From contig MQVO02000045.1 in the NCBI GenBank assembly GCA_001986395.2, forward strand, positions 62,001 through 126,000: DNA of 64,000 nucleotides, in the 5' to 3' direction. Positions 1-9,920 of the stretch are shown here, in pieces. The DNA comes from Irpex lacteus (lineage: Eukaryota > Basidiomycota > Agaricomycetes > Polyporales > Irpicaceae). The notes below the pieces were generated by a model. That model was not told the DNA's origin. It searched no databases and saw nothing but the letters and a program-made list of their open reading frames with translations. A program made the position numbers and the translations under genes. How positions within the stretch are numbered: position 1 is the stretch's first letter; the number at the start of each line of letters is the position of its first letter.

Positions 1-1394
1 TCTGCTAACGTGCTTACCTGTGTGGTTACCCTGCTATGATCCTTCACCAACAGCCCGACGACTAATGACAAGAGCGCGTAGCGGTTTACGAGGAAAATAA
101 TCGATCCTTTCGTGCGTTTCTGAAGCCATACGGAATGTATCTCGCGATGTAGGGTAAGAAAATGGTCATAAACGACCAATGCTGTTCAAAGACGTCAGTA
201 AAGGCAATAGCCTCAGGCTGCCGACTGACCGAAAAGTACGAGATGACTATAGATTCGGCTTTGGCTGGTGGAAGGATTGGTTGAGTCAATGGTAAGTAGG
301 AAAGTAGTGAGCGACATACACTTCTGTGTATGGTTGATTATCCATATCCATGGGGAAAAACGGCTCTAGAGCGAGGTATGGTACACAGACAACGAGGTAC
401 CGGCCGCATCCCTTTCATACCAGCAACAAGTCCGCTTCGTTCCGGAGGCGTCGGTGGCGACAACGTGAAGCTTCATGACTAGACCAGGAACTCCCCACGC
501 CACAGATTGTGCTAATGAGCAAACTTTCGTTTTTCGTAGCAAATCTATGTGGGCGTGCGATTAATTTCTTCCACCTGGAACTGCACATCAGCTAGGCTTG
601 ACGTAGAGGTGAAAATAGTGCCGCCTGCTCGTTGAGCGATCAGGAATCTGCTTAGGCAACGCGGGGGCGTAGATGTCAGCTCTCTTGGACCTGGAAGTAT
701 GGGGTAATCTGTGTATGTGCCTTTATAACGAGAGAGCCAATATGTTGGGCTCTTGAAGCTCTGAACATGTGCTGCTGAAGACAAAACGTTATGCAAGGGG
801 GAGCGTTCACGCTCTCTCTGAACATCGTGGAACCAGAGTCGCTGACACATCGTTCCTCGCTGTATAGGATCTTCAAATAAGCAACTTGAGGCTTGTAGCT
901 TTGAAGAGCTATAGTTATCGGTGTACGTTGGTGGCAGGAAGCAATTGCAAGTTCCGAGCATAAAGGGCGCCAGTTCGACAAGTACGTCCGATGGATCTGA
1001 TCCCCCTGAATCTTGACTTTCCAGGGTTACATAAGCAAGTTTCATTTCAACATCCGCTGCGATAACCATCCTCCTCTCGACTTGACATACGAGTACACGG
1101 CAACTGGCGACCACTGAAGATTGCTCTGTCTTGTATGAACGGTTTGAAGCTCATCGGAAGGACGTAACGCTAACTTGAAAGCACGAGGCTGTACGTGACT
1201 CATCCTCGAATAACCTGAGAATATTCATTGTCTCCTTTGAATTGATCTTTGCCGCTTGCTTTCACAGCTAGCGCATACCCGCTGTACATTCAACTCTATT
1301 ACGGTCATGTACGTCTCACTTCTCTTGCTCTAACTCACCGTGCTAACCTGATAACCTACTATCATCTCGTAGTCCATTGAGGTCGAAGTCCATA
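1..1394. other. Intergenic stretch upstream of first F-box gene
   Basis: No recognisable gene, repeat or RNA. The only long open frame is the unrecognised minus-strand one listed separately. Short pyrimidine-rich stretches before 1395 are compatible with a fungal promoter, but I see no clear TATA box. Confidence 0.5.
545..1069 (-). CDS. Hypothetical open frame, unrecognised
   Basis: A single open frame of about 174 codons starts from the ATG at 1069; the frame stays open a little further upstream but without an ATG. I recognise no domain, signal peptide or membrane segment. The composition is Ser/Thr/Pro-rich with scattered cysteines. It has no splice-site support and no similarity that I can see to neighbouring families. 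It may be a decayed remnant or chance, and is listed only because of its length. Confidence 0.18.
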   Translation of the reverse strand: MVIAADVEMKLAYVTLESQDSGGSDPSDVLVELAPFMLGTCNCFLPPTYTDNYSSSKLQASSCLFEDPIQRGTMCQRLWFHDVQRERERSPLHNVLSSAAHVQSFKSPTYWLSRYKGTYTDYPILPGPRELTSTPPRCLSRFLIAQRAGGTIFTSTSSLADVQFQVEEINRTPT

Positions 1395-3140
1395 ATGGAC
1401 TCGGATAAAATCGAACAGAGACGATTAGAACTACGAGCGCGCATCGCCGAGCACTCGCGATGTCTTGTCGAAGCAAGTCGCGAACTAAACGGACTCGTAC
1501 CCTCAGTCTCCCTCCCTCCTGAGCTACTCATCCAGATCTTCACCCATCTTATACACTTCCACACCGATCCAACGGCCACAATCGCCAGTTGTCATACAAC
1601 CGCACCTACGCGACGATACAGCTGGCTGAGAGCATCGCATGTATGCCATCGCTGGCGAGAAGTCATGCTCGGAGCTCCCCATCTGTGGGCCACTGTCTGG
1701 ATGGCTGGTCCGGACTGCGTCGGAGCGATGCTTGCTAGGTCTCAGCAAATGCCGCTTACTATCAGATGCAGACAAAGGGAGTCGTGTATCGAACCATCAG
1801 AGTACACGGAATCGCTGTCGCTTATGCTGAGCCACCTCTCGCGAGTGGTCACTCTAGATCTCATTAACGACGCTAGCCCAACTCTGTTGCCTGACGGATC
1901 CTGGACGGCGCCGCTCATGAAGGAACTCGTTATCCGTGGAACAGTCCAAGTTGGCACTGATACGACGCCGTCAGAGCTGTTCTACCCGAGACTACTGCTC
2001 AACGAAATGCCATCCCTTGAGAAACTGGAGCTGCACCTGGAGCTCGTGTGGTGGAACTTCAACACGAACCTTATCAAACCCGCCTTGCGGCATCTTACGC
2101 TACACGGGAATGCGGCAAATGGCTACGGTGACTTTGTAATCGACAACGTGCTCGATGTGCTGCGTCAACTGCCCGCCTTGGAGACAGTCGATCTGCGACT
2201 TGCGCTCCCATACCCTTCCCGTAATCCTCCAAACCCGGACCCAGCTCTCATAACCCTTCCAAACCTTCGAAGGCTACGCATATGTGACTCCGCTGCGGCG
2301 TGCAGCGAGCTGTTGCCCCGAGTTGTCTTCCCTACGGCTGCTCAGATATCCTTATCTTGTACCTATCGCTTGAATACTGAGGTCGTCGGCTTGCTGAGTG
2401 CAATACGATCTCATTTAGAAGGTCGATTCACTGGAGATGAAGGAAGTTGCTCAGACTCATATCTTGTACGCTCGGCAGCCTTGTATGAGCAGCCGGAGGA
2501 TACAACCATGAAATTGGAATGTTGGACTACGTACCACCCGCACGACCAAATTCGACAGGCAATCATAAATGAGGACGAGACGGCGCAGCAGACCTTGTCA
2601 GAGCCTTTGATCGCCTTGGATTTGAACCGTGATGGTCAAAGACATCTCCCCGCGCTCTACCTACTCGACGCCATTCCCACAGAGGCCGTCGAGAGCTTAT
2701 ATCTTCATCCCCCGCAAGGAGACTGGTACCCAGAGAAGGATAGCCTGTTATCCCTATTTCTTCGATCTCCCGAGTTACGGGAACTCGATTTGGGCGACTT
2801 CGCAAACAACTGTATCCACAAGTTGCTACAGCATCGTGAATCCTGCGGGTACGAGACGATCCAGGCCGCATCGGGTCCCGCGCGAGAACGATTGATCCTT
2901 CCAAGGCTGTCGATGCTCTCTCTGGATATTACAGACGGTGCTACATATCTGATTTATCTCAAGAACACTAAGGAATTCCTCGAGGAACTTGTAGCACTGT
3001 TGAAGACACGAAAGAGCTTGAATGGTGGCCGGAATCTGGAGGCACTCATCCTAAAGTGGAGATCAGGCCGGCGAAGTGTAACAGATGCCTATATCAGGAG
3101 AGCTTTCAGGCCGTATGTCAATACGTTGAGTCTGTATTAG
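1395..3140 (+). CDS. F-box protein with leucine-rich C-terminal region (family A, copy 1)
   Basis: Predicted 581-residue F-box protein, a family whose members dock on Skp1 and present substrates to SCF ubiquitin ligases. An N-terminal charged helix (about residues 5-30) is followed by the F-box-like core SLPPELLIQIF (about 40-50) and the WLRASHVCHRWREVML segment (about 81-96) typical of Agaricomycete F-box proteins. The remainder is a leucine-rich, LRR-like region without sharp repeats. The ATG at 1395 is chosen because the frame upstream has no ATG and the next residues align with copy 3 (9921-11684). The gene is intronless and complete. It has a damaged paralogue immediately downstream in the same orientation, so tandem duplication is likely. 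The substrate cannot be inferred. Confidence 0.85.
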   Translation: MDSDKIEQRRLELRARIAEHSRCLVEASRELNGLVPSVSLPPELLIQIFTHLIHFHTDPTATIASCHTTAPTRRYSWLRASHVCHRWREVMLGAPHLWATVWMAGPDCVGAMLARSQQMPLTIRCRQRESCIEPSEYTESLSLMLSHLSRVVTLDLINDASPTLLPDGSWTAPLMKELVIRGTVQVGTDTTPSELFYPRLLLNEMPSLEKLELHLELVWWNFNTNLIKPALRHLTLHGNAANGYGDFVIDNVLDVLRQLPALETVDLRLALPYPSRNPPNPDPALITLPNLRRLRICDSAAACSELLPRVVFPTAAQISLSCTYRLNTEVVGLLSAIRSHLEGRFTGDEGSCSDSYLVRSAALYEQPEDTTMKLECWTTYHPHDQIRQAIINEDETAQQTLSEPLIALDLNRDGQRHLPALYLLDAIPTEAVESLYLHPPQGDWYPEKDSLLSLFLRSPELRELDLGDFANNCIHKLLQHRESCGYETIQAASGPARERLILPRLSMLSLDITDGATYLIYLKNTKEFLEELVALLKTRKSLNGGRNLEALILKWRSGRRSVTDAYIRRAFRPYVNTLSLY

Positions 3141-3591
3141 TATGGTTGGTTAGTAGCCCGCACTCCGCTAGCCTGACGCTCGACTGCGGGAAAAGCTTAT
3201 GTAAAATAGCGATCGTATCTGTGCGTCATTAGTTCGCAGCTTGAAGGGCATTGCAAGGCTATGCTTTACTCCGAGGGCCCCAAACAGCTCGTGCGTTCAT
3301 AAGTTTCAGGAATTGTATGTGCTCACCGCGGCTTGCTGTTCTTCCAGCAGATACTAACGAGAAGAACACGGGAGACCTTCCAGCAGATACTGCTGAGTAC
3401 TCCGCTGTATCGGCGGAATATAGAAAGCTGCGCAGTCTGAAGTGATACCGGTCACATCAACCAACGCGGAAACATTCTTGGTACTACCGCTACATAGTAG
3501 TCATCAATCCCTCACACATTGTCGGTCTACTACTACCCAGCCATGTACGTTGCATTCTATTCAATCTGATTCGTCATGCTGAATTCTCCTC
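3141..3591. other. Intergenic gap between F-box copies 1 and 2
   Basis: Nothing gene-like. At about 3345-3420 there is a short internal repetition (CAGCAGATACT occurs at about 3346 and 3380) of no evident function. The 3' end of copy 1 and the promoter of copy 2 must lie here. Confidence 0.5.
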
Positions 3592-5428
3592 ATGTTCAGC
3601 TCCACTATGAAGACGATCCAACACAGACGATTGGAACCACAGGATCCCATCTACGAGCACTCAGGCTCTCGAAGCATCCTCGAAGAAAGCCGCGAACTAA
3701 ACAGGCTCCTACCCTTGGTCGCCCTTCCTACTGAACTACTGATCAAGATCTTCAGTCATTTGATTCATTCCCACACCGATACTACCCACGCCGCTCATTG
3801 TAGTACGCTAAGATGCTATTCCGAAGTACGAGATTTCCAGAGACTAGTTTACGACTCTAGCTAATCAGCCCGAAGACAGCACCGGAATCCGGACATGGCC
3901 CACGCTACGGTTGGCTGAGAGCATCATATGTATGTCATCGCTGGCGAGAAGTCATGCTCGGTACTCCTCAGCTATGGGCTATCGTCTGGATAACCAGTCC
4001 AGAGTGCGTCAGAGAGATGCTATCCAGGTCGCAGCAAGTCCCACTTGTCATCAGGTTCAGACAATCGGAGTCCCGTGTGGAACCATCAAAATACCTGCAG
4101 TCGCTATCGCTTGCGCTGAATCAGCTTTCGCGGGTAGCCATCCTGGATCTCGCGAACGGCGATGGACCAATTATGGTGCGGGAGAGACCTTGGGTAACGC
4201 CCCTTATGAAGGAACTCGTTGTCCGAAGGGGATTCAGATTCTTCTCTCGTAGCATGCTCGGGACGCCGCTGCACGTTAGGCTACTGGCTAACGAACTGCC
4301 GCTGCTCGAGAAACTCGAGCTGCACACTGGCCTCATATGGTGGTCCGCTAACCTTGTCAAACCAACTTTGAGGTATCTTACACTACACGGTACCGTTAAT
4401 AACCGTCCCGTCGAAATCGACGCGGTGCTCGGTGTACTTAGTCAACTTCCTGCCCTTGAGACAGTCGACCTGCAACTTGCGCTCTCACCTTCTTCCAGTG
4501 ATTCTCCAGATGCAGGGACACCTTTCGCATTCCTCCCTAATCTTCGCAAGCTACGTGTAATTGATTCCGCGAAGGCGACTTCCGAGCTTTTGACCCAGCT
4601 GTCCTTCCCAGGAGATACCCAAATATCGTTTGCTTGCACTTATCACGCTCCTAGCGAGGTTGTTGGCTTGCTAGATGCAATACGGTCCCATCTAGGCAAC
4701 CCTTACCCCATCAATTCCAAAACAAGCTCGTCCTCTGTACGCTCAGCAGTCTTGTACGGTCAGAATGCAAACAACTTGAAATTGGAATGCTGGCCTATGT
4801 ACCATCCTCTCGATCAACTTCAGCGCGCCACCCACGCCACCGTGGAGAAGGACGAGACGGCGCAGCTGGCCATGTCGGAACCGTTGCTCGCCTTGAAACT
4901 GGACAATCATGATCACTCACATCTCCCTGCGCTCCGTCTGCTCAATGCCATTCCTACTGAAACCGTGGAGAGTTTATATCTTGATCCACCGTCGGCAGAG
5001 GATACTAGTACACACACAGAGGCAGACACTCTGATATCCCTGCTTACAGAAACTCCAGAGTTACGGGAGCTCGGTGTAGGCGACTTTGCCGTTCACTACA
5101 TCCTCCAGGTATTACACTACCGAACATTTCATGAAGACAAGGCGGCCAGTGTAGCAGAGTCCGTGTCGCCCATGATACAAGAGCAGCTGATTCTTCCAAG
5201 GCTATCTGTTCTCTGGATCGGGGGGATAAATCTACCTATCCGCGCCATAAAAAATTCATTCGACAATTAGTGCAACTACTGAAGGTACGGAAGGACGTGT
5301 CTGGCGGACGAAAGTTAGAGAGGCTTGTCGTTCAGGGATGTTCGGACGTGATCGAAGATGCGAGGGAAGCTTTCAGTAACTATGTCAATGCAGTACATAC
5401 TGGTACTACACTGGCACATGATGTATAA
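3592..5428 (+). pseudogene. F-box protein (family A, copy 2), frameshifted at a G run
   Basis: Close paralogue of the F-box genes at 1395 and 9921. It starts MFSSTMKTIQHRRLE, matching the start of copy 3. The F-box core (ALPTELLIKIF) is present. The N-terminal frame stops at 3860, but a canonical 77-base intron (donor GTACGC at 3803, branch CTAAT near 3861, acceptor CAG at 3879) restores the frame and joins smoothly to PRYGWLRASYVCHRWRE; copies 1 and 3 lack this intron. Near the C-terminus the frame breaks at six G (5220-5225). One additional G would continue in the family frame (DKSTYPRHKKF, then VRKDVSGGRKLE) to a stop at 5426-5428. As it stands the protein ends about 52 residues early, at 5270. 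It is either a recent pseudogene or a homopolymer sequencing error. Spliced length would be close to that of the intact copies. Confidence 0.7.
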
Positions 5429-5809
5429 CGATCATTATCATTACTTCTGTATGGTGTATAGTACTCGTTCTATTTCAACCAACTCTTCTGACGACCGCGG
5501 GTAGGATTAGTAGTAAGAACCTATCCTCTCGTTGCACGGCTATCATCCGCGGTACTTCCAAGTCGCGATAAGAGGTCCGAACTCCTTTATCACTTCTCTA
5601 TATTGGTATTTGTGAACCCCACACGTCATAACGGTCAGGTCAAAGTCTGAACATGATAGGCTATCGCGATGTGCGAAGTCGCGTATCTAACACCCGCGGT
5701 CATACATGGACCCATAGGTCCTCCGGCCGCTCGATTCCGAGACATCTGACTACTTATCATACCCTCGAGGGGCCGTTATCTCCGCCTTCTCTCTTAGCTC
5801 CTAACCACG
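5429..5809. other. Intergenic gap before FAD oxidoreductase
   Basis: No gene seen. The last 60 bases before the ATG at 5810 are pyrimidine-rich (TCTCCGCCTTCTCTCTTAG), as is common just upstream of fungal start codons. Confidence 0.45.
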
Positions 5810-7711
5810 ATGAGGGTCTCGACAGTATCCTACGTCCTCGTCGCCCCTCTCCTCGCTCATGCATACCGAGCGCAACAAGAGGTCCTAGGACTTCAAGCTT
5901 CTCCTCAGACTGTCGATGGTCGACCTTCGGTTCTCCCACTGACCAACTCGACTGTATCGTACTGGATGAAATACCTAGACAAGGACCACAAGCCCGCCTT
6001 AGACCACGGCAGCGAAGGCACGCTCACTACTGAAGCAGATATTTGCATCATTGGCAGCGGAATCACTGGTGTGTCTACCGCGTACCACCTATCCCAGGCT
6101 ATTGCGAGTGGCGAGAAGGTTACAAAGGATCCCTTCAAGGTCGTCATCCTCGAGGCACGAGAGTTCTGTGAGTAGAAGTATCGCGCTCTTCGATCTTCAT
6201 TCTTGGCGTTGGTAATTGCATATACTGACTCCTTGCTTCGGACCGATAGGCACTGGCGCAACAGGCAAGTACCTTATCTCTAGCTGATAAGCCACGGTAG
6301 TGACTCACACGAATACGATCGCTGAATATCGCCATAGGTCGGAACGGAGGCCACCTAGTTCCCAACGCCTTCGAGAACTTCTTTGCACTCGCCAAATCGT
6401 TCGGCACAAGCGGCGCACGACGCGCACTTGAGCTAGAGAGATACACGTCGGCAGAGGTCACCAAGATCTTGAACAAGTCTGGGAAGGCCAAGGACGTTGA
6501 CTTCATCTCTAGCGGGCGAGTCATCTTCCTGTTCACGGAGGAGGAGGAGGCATTCACCCATGCGGAGTTCAACGCTGCAAAGGCATCTGGCCTCGACATG
6601 TCTGGCGTCGAATGGTTCACCAAGGAGGAAACCCAAGAGGTATGTCGGGTCCTTCTAGTGTATGTTAGTGACGTGCTAACAAACAGCGGAACGCCTTTCA
6701 GAAATACAAAGTACCTTTCCCTTCGGTGAAGATCCCAGGGAACAACGTATGGCCCCTCAAACTCGTCAGCCATCTGTTCACCCTCGCCGAGTCCGCCTCC
6801 CCCAACTTCAACCTAACCCTGCACACACGCACGCCCGTAACGTCCCTAACCCCAACCCCTGGTTCCTCGCGCAACGTAACACTGCACACCCCGCGGGGAG
6901 ACGTCAAATGCACAGTCGCGTTGCACGCCACGAATGGCTACACATCCCACCTACTTCCCTTCATGCACGGCGAGATCGTCCCCACCCGGGGCCAAATCAT
7001 CGCCACGCGCGCGAACGTACCCTACCCGTTCGGCAGTCCTGAGCGTAGGGAAGGTTACGTCGCGAATAACGGCTTCGAGTATTGGTTCCCCGACCCAAGA
7101 ACACGCCAGGTGAGAACGAGCTGGCGATTGTCGGTGGTGGACATGAGGTGTTGGATGGAGGACGGTTGGAGCAGTATACGATTGACGATTCGACGCTGAA
7201 CGCGAAGGTGGGGAAGGTGCTGAGGGATACGCTGCCGGCGGTGTACCCGGGGAAGTTTGACGTTGGGCAGGAGCCTGAGGTGGAATGGGTGAGTTCTGGA
7301 TCGGGTCACGGAGGATTAGAACTGACCTTGACCTTGTTTGCAGACTGGGATTTTGGGCTTCACGAAGACTGGGGAGCCTTTCGTAAGTGGATATATCCGC
7401 ATACTAGTGCAACCAACTAACCGATATCGCGCGCTCTAGGTTGGACCCGTCATCGATCAGGACGCACACGTCCACCCTGGCCAGTACATTGCCGCAGGTT
7501 TCTCTGGCCACGGCATGCCGCGCACCTTCGCCGCGTAAGTCTAGACTGTACCATATAGCTATCCTGCGGCCTTCTGATATTATCTTCATACAGAGCGGAA
7601 GCCGTCGCGGGGATCATACTCGCCGATCTGAAGGGAGAGGCATGGACCTTCCCGGAGTGGTTCCCCGAGTTCTACTTGACCACCAACAGGCCTCTGGGAC
7701 AGAACGTTTGA
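5810..7711 (+). CDS. Secreted FAD-dependent oxidoreductase (DAO fold), apparent frameshift
   Basis: DAO-family flavoprotein (PF01266 type) predicted to oxidise an amino-group substrate; the substrate is unknown. Residues 1-19 form a signal peptide (MRVSTVSYVLVAPLLAHAY). The dinucleotide-binding motif is ADICIIGSGITGVSTAYHLS, followed by LEAREFCTGATGRNGGH, the FAD-contacting motif. Later conserved blocks are IPGNNVWPLKLV, TRGQIIATR, TGILGFTKTGEPFVGPV and AAGFSGHGMPRTFAA. Exons by splice signals: 5810-6167, 6250-6264, 6338-6639, 6702-7288, 7344-7382, 7440-7534, 7594-7711. Exon 2 is only 15 bases, and its downstream intron uses a GC donor (GCAAGT). In exon 4 the frame changes at four C (7088-7091): WFP reads on as DPRTR, but the neighbouring frame gives RPKNTPGENELAIVGGG, clearly family-like. 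One missing C explains this, so the gene is either freshly broken or misassembled there. Confidence 0.75.
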
Positions 7712-7914
7712 AGGAAACTGGGAGTGCATTAGGAGTCATATCAAAAGACGAATACGATACCAGTGTCGGGAATTGTTGGTATATAACTTGTAATGTAACA
7801 ACGCCTTTCTACAGTCTGAGTTGTAGCGCAGAGCCTACCACCGAAATATCATCAGTGCCTCTTATTTAACCACTTGACAAAATATGCCTTACCTCCAGCT
7901 TCCCTGACCCCGAG

Positions 7915-9547
7915 TCAAGCAGCTTTCCACTCATAATGTTCACTCCCCTTCTTTACAACACCCCCACCCCTCCCAGCTTCGCCATCCCACTTCTCATACG
8001 CATGCGCCCCAAACCAATCCAACTGCGCCGCCATGAACATCGTCGGCAACACACCCGCACCAACATACTTGCCCCATTCAAGGCTCGCAATGAGCGTCGG
8101 GATATATGCGTCCCTTTCCACGCCAAATGAGTAGTACAACGGTTCGTAAACTGGGCAGAGACGACGAGAGATGTTGGGTGAGTGATGGGTGTGCTGGGAG
8201 TAGACTCGCTGCATCTTTCCGGTGGCTCCCGCCGTGAGCCTCGCTTTGAGCACTTGAGCTAGATGCACCCGGCTCTCCAGATGTCGAGGCAAGTCTGTAG
8301 ACTGACATTCCATCCTTATCGCTCTGCCTCGCAATGACTTGCAGACCCTGCGTCCACGGCGCGAGAAACGACAGAACTACAGTCTCCTCAATTCCTCTAC
8401 TAACTTCTCCTGCTCCTCAGAACTCAGAGTCGTCCTTAGTCCCTTGGAAGGAGCCGGCAGTTACAGGAGCTCGCCGATCTTCAGCCGAGCCGCTCTGTCG
8501 GCCGAGGCGAGGCGAAGGAAATGGGCAGCTGCGATGGATGGGGCGGAGATGTGCAGGCGTGCGGATTCTATGACTGACCATGTTCCTGTGCCTTCTGAGT
8601 CATCTCCGTCTTGTACAATCTTGTCACCAATAGTAGAGAGGACGTGGTTTGAGTTATCTGAGACTGTTGTCTTGGCCGACGATGCTGAAGAGTCGCATTT
8701 TGTGCAGATGTCTGAGGCGATGTCGACGAGAAAAGTCTTCCGCTGTGACGTTATTAAGTGGTCAGCTGGCCGAGCCATGAGCAGAGAAATGACGCTCACC
8801 AGCTCACCCTTTTCGTTTCATTGTGCGAATATATCCCCAATTTCGTCGAGTCCGAGGGTGAATCTCAACACTCCCCAAGCCTCAGCCATGGCGCCCATCA
8901 TACCCTGCTCGATCTCGTTGTGCACTATCTTCACGTAGTGCCCAGACCCGCCAGGCCCAATCGGCGCAACGCACGGACTTTCGTCCTCTGCCTTCGAAGC
9001 ACCTTCTCCAATATCGGTAGAACACGTTGAATGGCAGCAGGGTCTCCTGCAGGAGAGAGTGAGGGTCCTCGACGGGCACTCTGGTAACCTCCGCCAACAC
9101 TCATGCCGATGTAATCCACCCCCTGCTCTCTCTTCAGCTTCTTCATACGACCCCCTAAGCCCCGGTACCGCTCGTCCCAGCCATCGAGGATGATGTCTCC
9201 CTTTGCGAGATGTGGTTTTAGCTTGTCAAGTACTGAATCGGCTGAGTCACCGTGCGTGATACTGAAGAGTAGAAGACAGTGTCCTGGAGACGCAACAAAC
9301 GCGTCGTATTCCTTGAAGCCTTTGACATAGCGTTGTTCTTGCTGACATACTCGATAACGACGTCGACATTTTCGGCCTTGACATAGAAGATGGATACGAG
9401 TAACCTGGCCTCTGCGAAGAGTTGGGCCATCTCCGACCCCATGCTTCCTGCACCAACGATTCCGAGCTATTTCCCAGACAAACCTCCGTTCGATTAGCAC
9501 ATAGCAATGGGGCCAAGGCTGACCTTTGTATAACCTCCAATAGCCAT
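7915..9547 (-). pseudogene. Decayed 6-phosphogluconate dehydrogenase copy
   Basis: Relic of a decarboxylating 6-phosphogluconate dehydrogenase (pentose phosphate pathway, normally cytosolic, about 490 residues). From the ATG at 9547: MAIGGYTK, an intron, then the NADP-binding LGIVGAGSMGSEMAQLF. Next come KGDIILDGWDERYRG, YIGMSVGGGYQSAR, GPSLSPAGD, GPGGSGHYVKIVHNEIEQG, EGTGTWSVIESARLH, SAPSIAAAHFLRLASADRA, and the terminal LPTMFMAAQLDWFGAH and HYEWKAA, with a stop at 7915. Defects: frame change near 9331-9342, one missing base near 8998-9004, an in-frame TGA at 8818-8820 where the family has Trp (Gln-Trp-Asn), and an in-frame TAA at 8461-8463 just before LPAPSKGLRTTL, with further frame changes after that. 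These independent lesions across the gene argue for true decay. A functional copy is expected elsewhere in the genome. Confidence 0.85.
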
Positions 9548-9920
9548 AATCACCAATCGTGGGTAAGAAATACGGCGAGGGGGATTGAGAAGAGTTGGAA
9601 CGACATCGCGCCGTTATATACCCAAGAGGGAGAAATACCTACATCACCTCCGTTGGCCTCAAGACGCAAGAGAGGAAGTCATCGAGAGCTCCCATTAGTG
9701 ACACAAAATGCTTCTTCCGAGTCGACGTCGACGAGGAGAAGGACTTAAAGATTGAGAGCGAGCGCTAGCTCCAAGGCCCTGCGCTCAATGTTTTGATATG
9801 TTTGTAGCAAGCCAAGTACTGTCACCCCACACGACGCAGCCAGTGCGGGTACTGCGTAGGAAAACTGTCGATTCGATCCCCGAAAGTACCAGTGGTATAC
9901 AACAACCTAACAGAGAACGA
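9548..9920. other. Intergenic gap between 6PGDH relic and F-box copy 3
   Basis: Nothing recognised. It lies upstream of the 6PGDH relic and downstream of the F-box gene, both on the minus strand, so it should hold the relic's old promoter and the F-box terminator. Confidence 0.4.

Noticed and set aside
7110..7200. Possible intron starting CAG-GTGAGA at 7110 to explain the FAD oxidoreductase frame change
   Set aside because: Removing it would delete ENELAIVGGGHEVLDGG, which is clearly conserved family sequence in the neighbouring frame, so a one-base indel is the better explanation.
8339..8938. Long plus-strand open frame (about 199 codons)
   Set aside because: It is antisense to the C-terminal exons of the 6PGDH relic, whose minus-strand translation matches the family closely; the plus frame has no recognisable sequence.
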